NCBI RefSeq assembly: GCF_004310345.1
Contig: NZ_SISK01000015.1
Span: 1 to 57,876 of the forward strand
Reading direction: 5' to 3'
DNA length: 57,876 nt
Source of the DNA: Paracoccus subflavus
GTDB lineage: Bacteria > Pseudomonadota > Alphaproteobacteria > Rhodobacterales > Rhodobacteraceae
Shown here: piece by piece, positions 33,806 to 43,694 of the stretch
How positions within the stretch are numbered: position 1 is the first letter of the stretch
Layout: each line of letters opens with the position of its first letter
Notes under the pieces: model-generated
Told to the model about the DNA's origin: nothing
The model's database searches: none
What the model saw: the letters and a program-made list of their open reading frames with translations, nothing else
Translations under genes and position numbers: made by a program

Positions 33806-34192
33806 GGAGAGGCCCGCGCGCGGCGCGGGTCAAGATGATTCATGTGTCGTTCCGGGGGATCGACGGGCTTTCGCCCGCTCACCCCCGTCCGCAGCCTTTT
33901 TGTTTTCCTGTCCGCCACGCATCCCCGCCCGAGCCGGTCAAGGGGCAAGCGCCGCCCTGTGGGCGTCGTCGTCCAGGCGGGCCGTGTCCTCGCCCGTTGC
34001 CGGGCTGCGGGCCGCACCACCCCGCCTTCCCGACCCCGTGACAGTCTCGGCCGGGGCCACGGGCAGGGCTGCGCCCTCCCCGCTCTGCTTTCCGAAAGGC
34101 ATGGGCCTTTCAGAAATCAGAACAGGAAGGCTCGCCCATCGGCGGAACGGGCAGAAGACCCGGCCGCCCCCGTCGCTAAAGGAGAGCCACAC
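33806..34192 (+). repeat. 387-bp leader repeat B, copy 1
   Basis: Begins GGAGAGGCCCGCGCGCGG and ends immediately before the DUF3768 start codon. It is nearly identical to 46936-47322 and 50602-50988, each also ending on a start codon. It contains a GC hairpin with arms GGCCCGCG/CGCGGGCC in copies 2 and 3, a hairpin with arms GAAAGGC/GCCTTTC about 100 bp from the end, and the ribosome binding site AAAGGAG. Confidence 0.92.
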
Positions 34193-34687
34193 ATGGCACA
34201 TCTCAATGCTGCCCCGGCAAACACGAACACGGGCGTTTTTCGCTGCGCGTCCTGCCGGGATCACTACGAGTCCGAGGATGCAGGCCCCGGCCTCTGCCCC
34301 ATCTGCAACCCCGCCGAGCAGGCCCGCGACCACATGCTGCGGGTTATGATCGCGGAGCAGAACGATGCCTTCCGTCGCGCCCTGGGCTTTGCGGCCCTGT
34401 GGCGCGGCCAGCATCTGAAAGGCCGCACCGTCGCCACGCCGGGCTTCCTCGCCATTCCCGAGCGCACCCAAGCCGCGCTGATGAACGCGGTGATCACCTT
34501 CACGGACTGGACCGAGGACAACGATCCTTACGAGGATCATTCCTTTGGCCGCGTCGAGGCGCATGGCGTGGCGATCTACTGGAAGATCGACCTTTACGAC
34601 ACCGCCTATCACTTCGGCGCGGAAACCCCGTCCGACCCCGAAGGGACGCGCCGTGTTCTGACGCTTTACCTGCCGTCCGAACACTGA
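34193..34687 (+). CDS. DUF3768 protein with N-terminal zinc ribbon
   Basis: 164 residues. The N-terminus has C-x2-C ... C-x2-C (FRCASCRDHYESEDAGPGLC, then PIC), a small zinc ribbon. The C-terminal DUF3768 block reads FTDWTEDNDPYEDHSFG ... WKIDLYD ... RRVLTLYLPSEH. Common in alphaproteobacterial plasmid transfer regions, function unknown. Translation starts at the exact end of leader repeat B with AAAGGAG in place. Confidence 0.88.
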   Translation: MAHLNAAPANTNTGVFRCASCRDHYESEDAGPGLCPICNPAEQARDHMLRVMIAEQNDAFRRALGFAALWRGQHLKGRTVATPGFLAIPERTQAALMNAVITFTDWTEDNDPYEDHSFGRVEAHGVAIYWKIDLYDTAYHFGAETPSDPEGTRRVLTLYLPSEH

Positions 34688-34762
34688 CCCGCAATCGGCC
34701 TGCTGTGGCTCCGTCAGCAGGCCGAACCATCCCGCACTGACAGCCTGAAAGGGGGTGAACTT

Positions 34763-34873
34763 ATGAGCAGAGAAACCTTGCAGCGCCGTCTCGCAGAAGC
34801 GTGGGCGCTTGTCAGGAAGGGCGACAACTTCGGTATCGGCCGCCGCTTCCTGATCCAGCACGGCGCACTTTGA
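34763..34873 (+). CDS. 36-residue conserved-looking small protein
   Basis: MSRETLQRRLAEAWALVRKG then DNFGIGRRFLIQHGAL; a strong GGGGGTG ribosome binding site precedes the ATG. It lies between DUF3768 and parB in the same direction, and was found by direct reading because it is very short. Confidence 0.6.
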   Translation: MSRETLQRRLAEAWALVRKGDNFGIGRRFLIQHGAL

Positions 34874-34950
34874 AAGCCCGCCCTGCCCCCACGGTCATGA
34901 GGGCAGAGCATCCATAACAAAAAACCATCCGTCGCAAAAGGACCATTCCC

Positions 34951-35304
34951 ATGAAACGCGAAACCATCGCCCCCGCATCCATCCAGTATTTTCCGCTGGC
35001 GCAACTCTATGTATCCGACCTGAACCCGCGTCAGGACGCCGACCCGGAAGGGATCGACCTGCTGGCCGACAGCCTTGCCATGATCGGCCTGATCCAGAAC
35101 CTGTCGGGCATCCTCGATCCGGAGGGCCGCGTGGGCATTGTCGCCGGAGGCCGCAGGCTGCGGGCCATCGCCCGCGCCGTCGAGCGTGACGCCACCGTGA
35201 CCGAACGCCACCCGGAACTGGCCTCCATCCCGGTTCGCATCGCGTCTGATGAGGCCACCGCCCGCGCATGGGCCAGTGCCGAGAACGCGGCGCGGGAGGA
35301 CCTG
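34951..35304 (+). pseudogene. parB: ParB-like protein, 5' part, interrupted by a transposon
   Basis: 118 residues of a ParB/RepB/Spo0J N-terminal domain (QYFPLAQLYVSDLNPRQDAD, IVAGGRRLRAIARAV, SAENAARED), including the GGRRLR nucleotide-binding motif. At 35304 the frame enters a transposon; the remainder of the gene resumes at 41739 in the matching frame. The intact gene would encode about 620 residues. The fragment can be expressed with a 40-residue transposon-encoded tail but lacks the HTH part. Confidence 0.9.
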
Positions 35305-35579
35305 TTAGGTTTTGTGTTGCAACTGTCCCGTTGGGTTCGTGCAGCTGTCATGGTTGTGAGCGATACTCGCGGGCATATCGAGGAAGGCAAACGGACATTC
35401 GGGGCAATAGCCACGGCTGCACGGTAAAGAGCGCTTCAGGTGAGAAGAGGAAGCCCAAGGCGTTCTCTGGCATATAACATCCGGTTCCGGAAACTGTCTT
35501 TCTTGTTGCTGTGTAGGGCTTTGGCTCCTGCCCAATGTCTTTTGCTGTTTCGGAGGTCGGGGAGCAAAGAGGACAGATC

Positions 35580-36737
35580 ATGGTGCGGATTATCAAGGCT
35601 GCGGCAGGTTATGCCGCAGTTCCGGCGGGTTTTCCGATCCTGGTATCGGAACGGATGGCGATCATCGAACCGGCGTTTGCCTGGCTGATGGCACTGGCCA
35701 CGATCCCGGGCCGCTGTCATGCGGCGGAGACGGTCCGAACCTATGGTGAGCACCTCCACGACTGGTTTGATAGCCTGGAGCAATCCGGCCTCGATTGGTG
35801 CAGCGTGGGGGAGGCAGAGATTGCCGGCTGGCGCAACCGCATGCTGTCACAGCCAAGCCCGCACACCAAACGGCCATACGCGCGCTCGACGGTGAATGAT
35901 CGGGTCCGCACGGTCTGCCGGTTCTACGCATGGGCGCAGGATCGAGGGTGGATCGACAGCCTGCCGTTTCACTTTGTCGACGTGCGTGTGAGCTCCAGTC
36001 GACGACAAGCGTTCCTGGCGCATGTGGATGGGCGTGCGGGAGTCGTGGCGGCGAACATCCTGACGGTTGCCGAGTACGAACGTTTGCCGAGACCATTGCG
36101 TCCCGATCAGTTGCGCCGGGTCTTTGCGCACTTGGAGATGCCTTACCGCCTGATGGCGGAATGGGCATTGGCAACAGGATTACGGCGCAAGGAGCTTTGC
36201 GGTCTGGCCCTCTTCCAGGTGCCAGAAACGGCGCATCTGCACGACGAGGATCACCCGCTGATCGGTGTGCCCCTGACGATAACCAAGGGGGACAAGCCGC
36301 GCACGATCTATCCGCCGATCCGCTTGGTGGATCGTACACAGCACTATATCGACGAGGTTCGCACCCCGCAGGTTCGGGCATTGCGCCGCCAGCGGCGGGA
36401 CTACCAGCCGTCCTCAGCCCTGTTTCTCAACACTCAGGGAAACGCCGTCAGCACCGCACGATTGACGGCGGTGTTTGCCGAAGCCTTCCGGGCGGCCGGT
36501 GTAGCAGGGACACTGCATTATCTGAGGCATACCTTTGCAATGACGATGCTGGTGCGGTTGCAGCGGCAAGCATCGGTCACGCCTGATCTCAATCCGCTGA
36601 AGATCGTGCAGGTCCTGCTGGGCCACAGTTCGATCCAGAGCACGGCCGTTTATCTGCGCTGTGTAGAACTCAATGCCCCGGAATTGGCCGAAAGCATCGA
36701 CTATCTTTATGGCGAGCTGATCCCCAATGACCGTTAA
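35580..36737 (+). CDS. tnpA: tyrosine recombinase 1 of the Tn554-like element (TnpA type)
   Basis: 385 residues. Core-binding domain first, then the catalytic domain with Arg in GLRRKEL, the HYLRHTFA box, and LLGHSSIQSTAVYL with the nucleophilic Tyr. GAGG precedes the ATG at 35580; the open frame extends 15 codons upstream. It overlaps the second recombinase gene by 11 bp. Confidence 0.9.
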   Translation: MVRIIKAAAGYAAVPAGFPILVSERMAIIEPAFAWLMALATIPGRCHAAETVRTYGEHLHDWFDSLEQSGLDWCSVGEAEIAGWRNRMLSQPSPHTKRPYARSTVNDRVRTVCRFYAWAQDRGWIDSLPFHFVDVRVSSSRRQAFLAHVDGRAGVVAANILTVAEYERLPRPLRPDQLRRVFAHLEMPYRLMAEWALATGLRRKELCGLALFQVPETAHLHDEDHPLIGVPLTITKGDKPRTIYPPIRLVDRTQHYIDEVRTPQVRALRRQRRDYQPSSALFLNTQGNAVSTARLTAVFAEAFRAAGVAGTLHYLRHTFAMTMLVRLQRQASVTPDLNPLKIVQVLLGHSSIQSTAVYLRCVELNAPELAESIDYLYGELIPNDR

Positions 36738-38535
36738 ACGTGAGCGCATCGACCGGCGCTTCTCGCAAGCGCCTCCGATCCTCCAAGAGGCAGCCAATAG
36801 CGAGGTGATCTTCCGCGATGGCTGGGGTGACATTGTGAAGCGCTATGATGTGGGCAAGCTCGGCTTGCCTGCCGATATCGCGATGCTGCTGGCGGATGCG
36901 TTTCGTCACCATCATGCCGCATCGAGTCACGACACGCAGCGTCATTGCTGGATGGCGATGCGTGCGTTCGCGCGCTTTGCCGCGGAGGACGGCCTTGTTC
37001 GATCCACCGGTGATCTGACCTCGGCGATGGTGGGACGCTATATTGCCTGGCTGGATTGCCAGGTGGGAGCACAGACCAACAAGCCCTGGTCAAGGGGATC
37101 CCGGGCGAATGTGCTGATGCAGCTTCGCCAGATGATCGACTGGACGAAGCGCCGGCATCCGTCAAGGCTTCCGGAACGGATCGACTTTCCTTCGCGGGTT
37201 TGGCCAGACCGCCAAGCTGATCCCCGGCTGCGGCTTGGCGCCGAGGACCTCAAGGCTATCCTTTCTGTGTGCTATGAGGACATTGACGAGGCTTGGGACC
37301 GTTTCGAAACGGGGCGAGCCATCCTTGCGACAAGCGGCTTGGTCGAAGGCGTCGATCTTGAACTGTGCGACTTGGTTCGGGCGCTCGCCGTTGTCGATGG
37401 TGGCGTCCTGCCCTCGCAAACGCTTGCGATCCGCAGCGGCGTCAGACTCTCCGCCGTCAACCGTCACGGCGGCCTTCGTTATCTTGGTGGCTATCTGCAT
37501 CTTACCGGGGAAACGGTTGCGGCGTTCTTCATTGCACTGGCGATCCAGACCGCGGGTAATCCGGATGCGCTGCGGATGATGACACGCGATTGCCAGATGG
37601 CGCACCCGCTTGATGAGCATCGCATCCTTGTCGAATGGGCCAAGCCCCGGGCTGGCGCGAAGGTAAAGCGCCCCCAGAAGCGGTCCTTCGACCGCCGTCG
37701 CCCCTATGCAGCTCCAAATCTGATTGACAGGTTGCTGGCAATGACCGCGCCCCTCGCGATCCGGGCCAGCCGGCAGGACCGCAATCGGCTGTTCTTGGTG
37801 AAGAGCGAGAAGAAGAGTGCGGTAACGCTCATCGCTGGATCGACCTTGGCGCATGCCTTGAAGCCGTTCATCAGACGCTCCAATGCCCGGATCGCTCTCT
37901 GGAACAAGGCGGCGCCGGAACGTAGCCGTCCCTTCTTGCCGGATTTTGCGGCGGTGCTGCTGCGAGGCAGCGTCGCCACCGAGTATTACAAGGCATCCGG
38001 CGGCGATATCCTCGCGACACAAGACGTGCTTAACCATACCCGCACCGATACGACCGACCTTTATATCAAAGGACCGCAGACATGTCGCATTCAGCGCGAG
38101 ACCATTGCCAGATTACAGGTGCTGATGCTCGGCTGGATCGTTGGCATGAAGGCGGACGCCGAGGAGCAGGTGCCGTGCGACCAGATCATGTTGGCGAAGG
38201 ATGCCACGGTTCCGTTCAGCCATGGTTGCCTCAACCCGGCCGCAGGCACAGCGCCGGGGTCTGTGGCAGGCCGGGTGTGCCGGCACTTCGGCGGTTGCCT
38301 GCGCTGCCCGGGACTGGTCATTCCGATCGATGCAGAACACATGGCGCGTGTTCTTCAGGCGAAGGAGACGCTGGAGCGTGCACGTGAACGTATCGATCCA
38401 CGTCGCTTTGAGCTTTTGTACGCGCCAAGCCTGCGCATTCTGATCGAGGACATCTTGCCCGACTTTCCGCAATCGCTGCAGGCGGGGGCCGAATGCCGGA
38501 TGGCATTCCTGCCAGCCCTTCCGACCTTGGAGTAA
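36727..38535 (+). CDS. tnpB: tyrosine recombinase 2 of the Tn554-like element (TnpB type)
   Basis: 602 residues. Integrase-like catalytic domain with a degenerate RHR box and ATQDVLNHTRTDTTDLYI, containing the predicted Tyr, followed by a C-terminal cysteine cluster (VCRHFGGCLRCPGLVIP) typical of TnpB-class recombinases. It is coupled to the first gene by overlap and followed 3 bp later by the third. Confidence 0.88.
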   Translation: MTVKRERIDRRFSQAPPILQEAANSEVIFRDGWGDIVKRYDVGKLGLPADIAMLLADAFRHHHAASSHDTQRHCWMAMRAFARFAAEDGLVRSTGDLTSAMVGRYIAWLDCQVGAQTNKPWSRGSRANVLMQLRQMIDWTKRRHPSRLPERIDFPSRVWPDRQADPRLRLGAEDLKAILSVCYEDIDEAWDRFETGRAILATSGLVEGVDLELCDLVRALAVVDGGVLPSQTLAIRSGVRLSAVNRHGGLRYLGGYLHLTGETVAAFFIALAIQTAGNPDALRMMTRDCQMAHPLDEHRILVEWAKPRAGAKVKRPQKRSFDRRRPYAAPNLIDRLLAMTAPLAIRASRQDRNRLFLVKSEKKSAVTLIAGSTLAHALKPFIRRSNARIALWNKAAPERSRPFLPDFAAVLLRGSVATEYYKASGGDILATQDVLNHTRTDTTDLYIKGPQTCRIQRETIARLQVLMLGWIVGMKADAEEQVPCDQIMLAKDATVPFSHGCLNPAAGTAPGSVAGRVCRHFGGCLRCPGLVIPIDAEHMARVLQAKETLERARERIDPRRFELLYAPSLRILIEDILPDFPQSLQAGAECRMAFLPALPTLE

Positions 38536-38538
38536 GCG

Positions 38539-40416
38539 ATGCAAGCATCCGCTGCATGTGATCTTGCGGTCCAGGCGAGGCTCACTCTTCGCATATCGGC
38601 CCGCTCAGTGTGGTCAGACCAGACTTGGCATCTCGATGGCTACCGTCCCGGCGCCAACCGGGGCGACTTCTCGCTCTCTTGGGGCTTCTACCTGAGCGAC
38701 GACAGCCGCTTTGACGATCCGCAATGGACTGACTGGCGAGAGGCGGCAAAGCTGTTCTTGTGGAGCCTGAAGCTCGATCCGCCTCCAGGCCGTCGTGCTG
38801 TGCATGACTCGACAATCGTTTCCGTCTTCAAGGCGCTGCGGATGCTGATCCGCTGGATGGTCGCTCATGGATACCGACGCTTTGCCGATCTGGACCGTGA
38901 TGCCTGCGAGCGGTTTCTGGCAGCGATGGCGCAACGTCCTGGCAGCAAGCCAGGCAAGACGCTGTCGGCGACCACGCTGCACGCTTACGCTGATCTGCTG
39001 GCACGGCTGTATCTTCAGGGAGCGAAGTTCCCGGAAGTAGCCATCGACGATCCCTTTCCCGGAACCGCACCCCCGTTCGCCCGGCGCGACCGAGGCTGGC
39101 TTCCTTATACGCCAGATGCCGTCGCCGTTCCCTTGCTCTCAGCGGCACTGCGGCTGATCGAACAGCCAGCAGACGACGTCATTGCTTTGCAAACGCAGGC
39201 GCAGACTGCCTATGATGACGCCCTTGCCCGGGGGCTCAGTCAAACGAAGGCCAGCTTCATCGTAACCGCCGCAATTGCGCCCTTCGTCTTCTCGACACTG
39301 CCCGAAGAAGAACTCCCGTGGCATGAAGCACCCATTACCAGCACCAAGCAGGTACGCTATCTTGCCGATCGCATCTACGACGCCTGCTTTGTTGTGATTG
39401 CGTACCTGGTCGGCGCTCGGGTCTCGGAGATCCTTGGACTTCAGGCCGGTTGTATCGAGCAGCATCCCTTAGGGGATGGCGGCGAGAGCTTCGCCTATCT
39501 CGGCGGCACGATCTACAAGACGGCGCGCGAGGCCGGTGGCCAAGCCCACCGTTGGGTTGCTCCAGCGCCTGTTGAGCGAGCCATTGAGGTCATGGAACAG
39601 CTGAGTGCGCGTTTGCGGGCGCAAAACCAGCGATCCGAACTGTTTTTGGTAATGGCCAGTACGGGCTTGGTGGGTCCGGCCGCCCGCATCAACCTGCCCA
39701 TTGTCTCGACCATCATACGGCGACTGAATGAGTTGTTCGCACCATTCATCAATCTGCCGGAGCACGAGGGAGAGCCCTGGCATCTGAACACCCATCAGGG
39801 CCGGAAGACCTTCGCGCGCTTTGTCGGCAAGCGCGATCGGACCGGACTGCATGCCCTTCAGGCGCACTTTGGTCACGTGTCCCGGGCCATGACCGATCGC
39901 GGTTATGTCGGAACCGACTTTGCGCTTGATGACCTCATTGACCGGCATGCACAGGAAGAAACCTGCGCGGCCTTGGAAGAGGTCCTGACGGCGACGGCGC
40001 TCGCCGGCAAGGGTGGACGAATGATCGCCGCCCGATCGCAGTTCCGCGGGCGCACACGCGACGGCGACGTTCAGGCCTATGTTCGCTTTCTGATGGACGA
40101 GACAGATCTCCGGCTTGGGGTTTGCGATTGGGGCTACTGCGTTTATCGCGCCGAAACAGCTGCGTGCTTGGGCGACGAGCGAGGCCCAAACCCGGTGCTG
40201 AGAACCGAAAGTACGTGTCTCACCTGCGCCAACTTCGCCGTCACGGCCAGGCATCGGCCAGTCTGGCAGGCCCGCCGCGACCGCAATGCTGATCTGCTCG
40301 GTCATCCCGAGCTCGATCCCGTCAGCCGGAGACTTGCCGAGACACGGATTGCCGAATGCAATCGCATCCTCGGTGAACTTGCTGGTGATGGAAAGGATGG
40401 CCGCAGTGGCACGTAA
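38539..40416 (+). CDS. tyrosine recombinase 3 of the Tn554-like element
   Basis: 625 residues. The active-site Arg lies in VGARVSEILGL, the His/Arg box in NTHQGRKTFARF, and AHFGHVSRAMTDRGYV supplies His and the Tyr. A C-terminal Cys cluster (CDWGYCVYR ... STCLTCANF) may bind zinc. It completes the three-recombinase set needed for transposition in this family. Confidence 0.88.
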   Translation: MQASAACDLAVQARLTLRISARSVWSDQTWHLDGYRPGANRGDFSLSWGFYLSDDSRFDDPQWTDWREAAKLFLWSLKLDPPPGRRAVHDSTIVSVFKALRMLIRWMVAHGYRRFADLDRDACERFLAAMAQRPGSKPGKTLSATTLHAYADLLARLYLQGAKFPEVAIDDPFPGTAPPFARRDRGWLPYTPDAVAVPLLSAALRLIEQPADDVIALQTQAQTAYDDALARGLSQTKASFIVTAAIAPFVFSTLPEEELPWHEAPITSTKQVRYLADRIYDACFVVIAYLVGARVSEILGLQAGCIEQHPLGDGGESFAYLGGTIYKTAREAGGQAHRWVAPAPVERAIEVMEQLSARLRAQNQRSELFLVMASTGLVGPAARINLPIVSTIIRRLNELFAPFINLPEHEGEPWHLNTHQGRKTFARFVGKRDRTGLHALQAHFGHVSRAMTDRGYVGTDFALDDLIDRHAQEETCAALEEVLTATALAGKGGRMIAARSQFRGRTRDGDVQAYVRFLMDETDLRLGVCDWGYCVYRAETAACLGDERGPNPVLRTESTCLTCANFAVTARHRPVWQARRDRNADLLGHPELDPVSRRLAETRIAECNRILGELAGDGKDGRSGT

Positions 40417-40888
40417 GTCTCGCGAGACACCCGAGTTGACCCCGCACGAAAAGCGCCTGCGCAACACAGGCCGCAAGCTGCGGGACGCCTTGGAGCGCCT
40501 GGTGAAGGGATTGCCCACGCATCCGGATCTGCAGAAGCGCGCCTATGGCTTGACCATTGCCACGCTTGCCCGCGAAGCGCGGGTCGGCCGCAATGCCATC
40601 TACACCAATCATCGCTCGATGATCGATGAACTGCGGCGCGCCCGCGAGCGTAAGATCATCCCAGACAAACTGGTGGCTTGGGAAGATAAACTCATTCAGC
40701 AGCGCGCGCTGATCCAGGTCTTGCAGCTCGAGGAGCGGCGCATGATGACGGAAAATGCCGTCCTGCTGAAGCGCATCCTTGACGCTGAAGCAGAGCTTGA
40801 GCGGCAGAAGCGTCACAATGCTCGCCTCATCGCCGAACGCGATCGCGCTGCAAAGCCAATACCCCTGCCGCGCGGTCCGAAGTCCTGA
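40388..40888 (+). CDS. DUF6262 / TnpC-like coiled-coil protein
   Basis: 166 residues: an HTH-like segment (LTIATLAREARVGRNAIYTN) followed by a long coiled coil (about residues 100-155), the layout of TnpC in Tn554-type elements. The ATG at 40388 overlaps the end of recombinase 3 by 29 bp; 40397 is an alternative start. It probably orients or stimulates the recombinases. Confidence 0.8.
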   Translation: MERMAAVARKSRETPELTPHEKRLRNTGRKLRDALERLVKGLPTHPDLQKRAYGLTIATLAREARVGRNAIYTNHRSMIDELRRARERKIIPDKLVAWEDKLIQQRALIQVLQLEERRMMTENAVLLKRILDAEAELERQKRHNARLIAERDRAAKPIPLPRGPKS

Positions 40889-40983
40889 TGTTGTCTGCGA
40901 CGTCTGGGGGTGCTGCGCTCATTATAGGACAGTGAGCGCACGATCTCTTGCCTGCGACAACCTTGCCCGGCATGATCTGCACC

Positions 40984-41613
40984 ATGCTTGACCCCTTCGA
41001 TCCAGACAGCCTTATCGTACGCGCCGAGGTTCATATCCTCGACATCGAGCCCAGGATCAGCCGCACGCTCGAGCTGCCCATGACGCTCAACCTCGCCCAG
41101 CTTCACGAGGTGCTGCAGGCCGCCTTTGGCTGGACCGACAACCATCTGCACCAGTTCAATATTGGCGGTCTTGTTTATGGAGCCCCGGAGTTCGATGAAG
41201 ACGGTCTGTCTGACAGCCGAACCTTCGAAGCGACCGAGGTCCGGATGAGCGACTTTCAGTTTCCTTACGATCCGCGCGGCAGCTCTCTTACGATCCTCTA
41301 CGAGTACGACTTTGGCGACAACTGGCGTCATCTTCTGCGCTTGGAGCAGGTTGCGCGGGAAGAGGGAGCCAAGTATCCGCGCTGTATCGCTGCTGCCCGT
41401 TCAGGACCTCCTGAAGACGTCGGCGGGCCTTCAGGCTATGCCGGCTTCCTTGAAACCTGGCTTGATCCGGATCATGAGGACCATAAAACCATGCGCCTGT
41501 GGGCCGGCAGGAAGTTCCAGCCGGAGGCCTGCAATCTCGATACCATCAACAAGGCCATCGCCAAAGCATTGCGCGCATCAAAGGGTGACTATCGCTTCCG
41601 TCGAGAAAGCTAG
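40984..41613 (+). CDS. pRiA4b ORF-3-like protein, transposon cargo
   Basis: 209 residues. It shows the plasmid pRiA4b ORF-3 pattern: LPMTLNLAQLHEVLQAAFGW, DNHLHQFNIGG, LYEYDFGDNWRHLLRLE and GPPEDVGGPSGYAGFLE. Frequently carried by mobile elements; function unknown. The start at 40984 is chosen; an ATG at 40972 is also possible. It is the only non-transposition gene of the element. Confidence 0.85.
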   Translation: MLDPFDPDSLIVRAEVHILDIEPRISRTLELPMTLNLAQLHEVLQAAFGWTDNHLHQFNIGGLVYGAPEFDEDGLSDSRTFEATEVRMSDFQFPYDPRGSSLTILYEYDFGDNWRHLLRLEQVAREEGAKYPRCIAAARSGPPEDVGGPSGYAGFLETWLDPDHEDHKTMRLWAGRKFQPEACNLDTINKAIAKALRASKGDYRFRRES

Positions 41614-41738
41614 CGGGATTGGCGCCCCGGCTGTGCTTCAGCGCCAAGAAGACATTCAGAATGCGAAGCGCAGCTAAAAAGACCCACGTGTCAATGATGT
41701 TCAGCCAACAGGACACTTGACGCATAACCTAACCGCTG

Positions 41739-43256
41739 GCCCCCGCTGACGAAATCCGCGCCTATGGCCGGATGAAGGAGGCAGGCGCGGACGTGTCGGC
41801 CATTGCCCGCAGCTTCGGCAAGACCGAGGCCCATGTTTATCGCCGCCTTGCCTTGGCCGCCCTGCCCGCCCCGGTTCTGGATGCGCTGAAAGCGGGCGCG
41901 ATCAGCCTTGGCATGGCGAAAGCCTTTACCGTGTCGCAGGACGAGGCATTGACCCTGACTGTTCTGGCCGAGGTAAAGGGCCGCGACGTGTCGGAACACC
42001 GCATCAAGCAGGCATTGCAGCCCGCCGCCATCAGCGCCACCGACCGACGCGCCCGCTTTGTTGGACTGGATGCCTACGAGGCCGCAGGCGGCAGGCTGAC
42101 CCGCGACCTGTTCAGCGACACCGTGGCGCTGCACGATGCCGACCTGTTGCAGGACCTGTTCACCGAGCGGCTGAACGCCGAGGCCGGGAAGCTGGCGGCA
42201 GGCTGGAAATGGGCCGAGGTCATGGCCGACGAATATGTCTCCTATTCCGTCACTGAGAAGCTGGCCCGCCTTTATCCGGTCGAGGGTGATCTGACGGAGG
42301 AACAGGCCGAGCGGTATGACGAACTGGCCGAACTGGCGAACGCCGACGCCTTGGACGAGGCCGGGCAAGCCGAACTTGAGGCTCTGGACGCGATCATCAA
42401 GGGCGACTTCACCGACGCGCAGCGCGCCGAGGCGGGCTACTATGTCTATGTCAGCCACAGCGGGACCGTGCAGTTGAGCGGCCCGTGGGTGCGGACCGAG
42501 GACCGGGCCGCAGCCATCGAGGCCGGGACTCTCGCCGGCCATGCCGCCCATGCGGACGGCGGCGATGCCGCGCCCGCGCCAAAGTCGCCCTATTCCGGCG
42601 CACTGGTCGAGGACATGAAGGCGATCCGGCTGGCCGCGATCCAGACCGCCCTTCTGGACAAGCCGGACATGGTGTTCGACCTGCTGGCCTTCGGCTTGTC
42701 GCTGGCCTCTGGTGTCAGCACGAATGTCTTTGACCTGTCGCCGGGACGCCCCATGAACTGCCCGAGCAAGACGGATGGTCTGGAATGGTCCGACCGGCTG
42801 GCCCATCCCCCGGCAGGACATGAGGCATGGAGCCGCCCGGAGTTGCGCATCAAGGATCTGGCGCAAGCCTTCCGCGACTTCACGGCGGCAGGCAAGAAGG
42901 CCCGCAATGCCGCACTGGTGGAAGGCATGGCTCGGACCCTGCCCTATGGCGCAGGCAATGCCGATTTCTTTGCGCTGATCGAGGCCGACAGCGGGGCCAG
43001 CATCCGCAAGGTCTGGACGCCGACCGCCGAGAACTTCTTCAACCGCGTCAGCTCCGACTATCTGGACAGCCTGCATCTGGACCTGACCGGCTGCGATCCC
43101 GAGGGCCGCGGCTTCAAGGCCCACAAGGCGCAGAAGAAGGCGGAAAAGGCCCGCTGCATGGAACGGCTGTTCAGCGATGCCGAGTATCAGAAGGCATGGC
43201 GCCTCACAGCGGAGGCAAAGGCCCAGATCGACGCTTGGGTGCCGGATTGCTTCTGA
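41739..43256 (+). pseudogene. parB: ParB-like protein, 3' part
   Basis: 505 residues continuing the frame of the 5' part. It contains the ParB helix-turn-helix (GADVSAIARSFGKTEAHVYRRL) and a long C-terminal region with an acidic stretch (EQAERYDELAELANADALDE) and a conserved end (KAQIDAWVPDCF). The ATG at 41772 could start a protein lacking the N-terminal domain. The large size, about 620 residues when joined, is typical of the ParB-like proteins of alphaproteobacterial transfer regions rather than simple partition proteins. Confidence 0.88.
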
Positions 43257-43319
43257 TCTGAAAAGCCGGGGGCGGCACCGCCTTGCCACCCCCGGCCCAA
43301 CAACAGGGAGAGTTCCATC

Positions 43320-43526
43320 ATGAACACACAACCGATAGGTAATCAAGGCCCGAGCGCGGAACAGATCGACGCCTTGCGGGCCTATCGCGCCCAGCATGGC
43401 AGACGCTGGAAAAGCCGCCTTCTGGCCGAATGGCTATCCTCGACGGGCGACGAAGGGCCGGAGCTTCGCCAGGTCCGCAACACCTTCGGCCCGTCCTGGC
43501 TGCTGAACTATCGCCTGCCCGACTGA
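43320..43526 (+). CDS. 68-residue conserved-looking small protein
   Basis: MNTQPIGNQGPSAEQIDALR then AYRAQHGRRWKSRLLAEWLS and FGPSWLLNYRLPD. GGGAGAG precedes the ATG. It follows parB in the same direction and is closed by the GC hairpin at 43562-43590. Function unknown. Confidence 0.75.
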   Translation: MNTQPIGNQGPSAEQIDALRAYRAQHGRRWKSRLLAEWLSSTGDEGPELRQVRNTFGPSWLLNYRLPD

Positions 43527-43561
43527 CATTCCCATTCCTTCAGCGACGAAGGTTCACCTGG

Positions 43562-43590
43562 CCCCGCCCCGCGCGGGGCTTCTTTTTGCC
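43562..43590 (+). terminator. rho-independent terminator
   Basis: CCCCGCCCCGCGCGGGG hairpin followed by CTTCTTTTTG, downstream of parB and its small partner gene. Confidence 0.7.
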
Positions 43591-43694
43591 GCTGCTGGCT
43601 GATGTCCCCTGCCCCATCACCGGCGAGCCGGCGCCAGGACAAGGGCGGCGCTCAGGCCGCGCCGGGCCGGCGCTACGCGCAGTCCCCTGTTTCC

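Larger units (their letters stand above)
35305..41738 (+). mobile_element. Tn554-like transposon inserted in parB
   Basis: A 6.4-kb insertion carrying three tyrosine recombinases in tandem (TnpA, TnpB and third-recombinase type), a DUF6262/TnpC-like coiled-coil protein and a pRiA4b ORF-3-like gene. The ends are imperfect inverted repeats: 35305-35334 and 41705-41732 both start TTAGGTT and share TGTCC(C/T)GTTGG. A hexamer, CCGCTG, follows the right repeat before host sequence resumes. Joining GACCTG at 35304 to GCCCCC at 41739 restores parB in frame (...AREDL-APADEIRAYGRM...). No target duplication is needed, as expected for this family. Confidence 0.88.
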
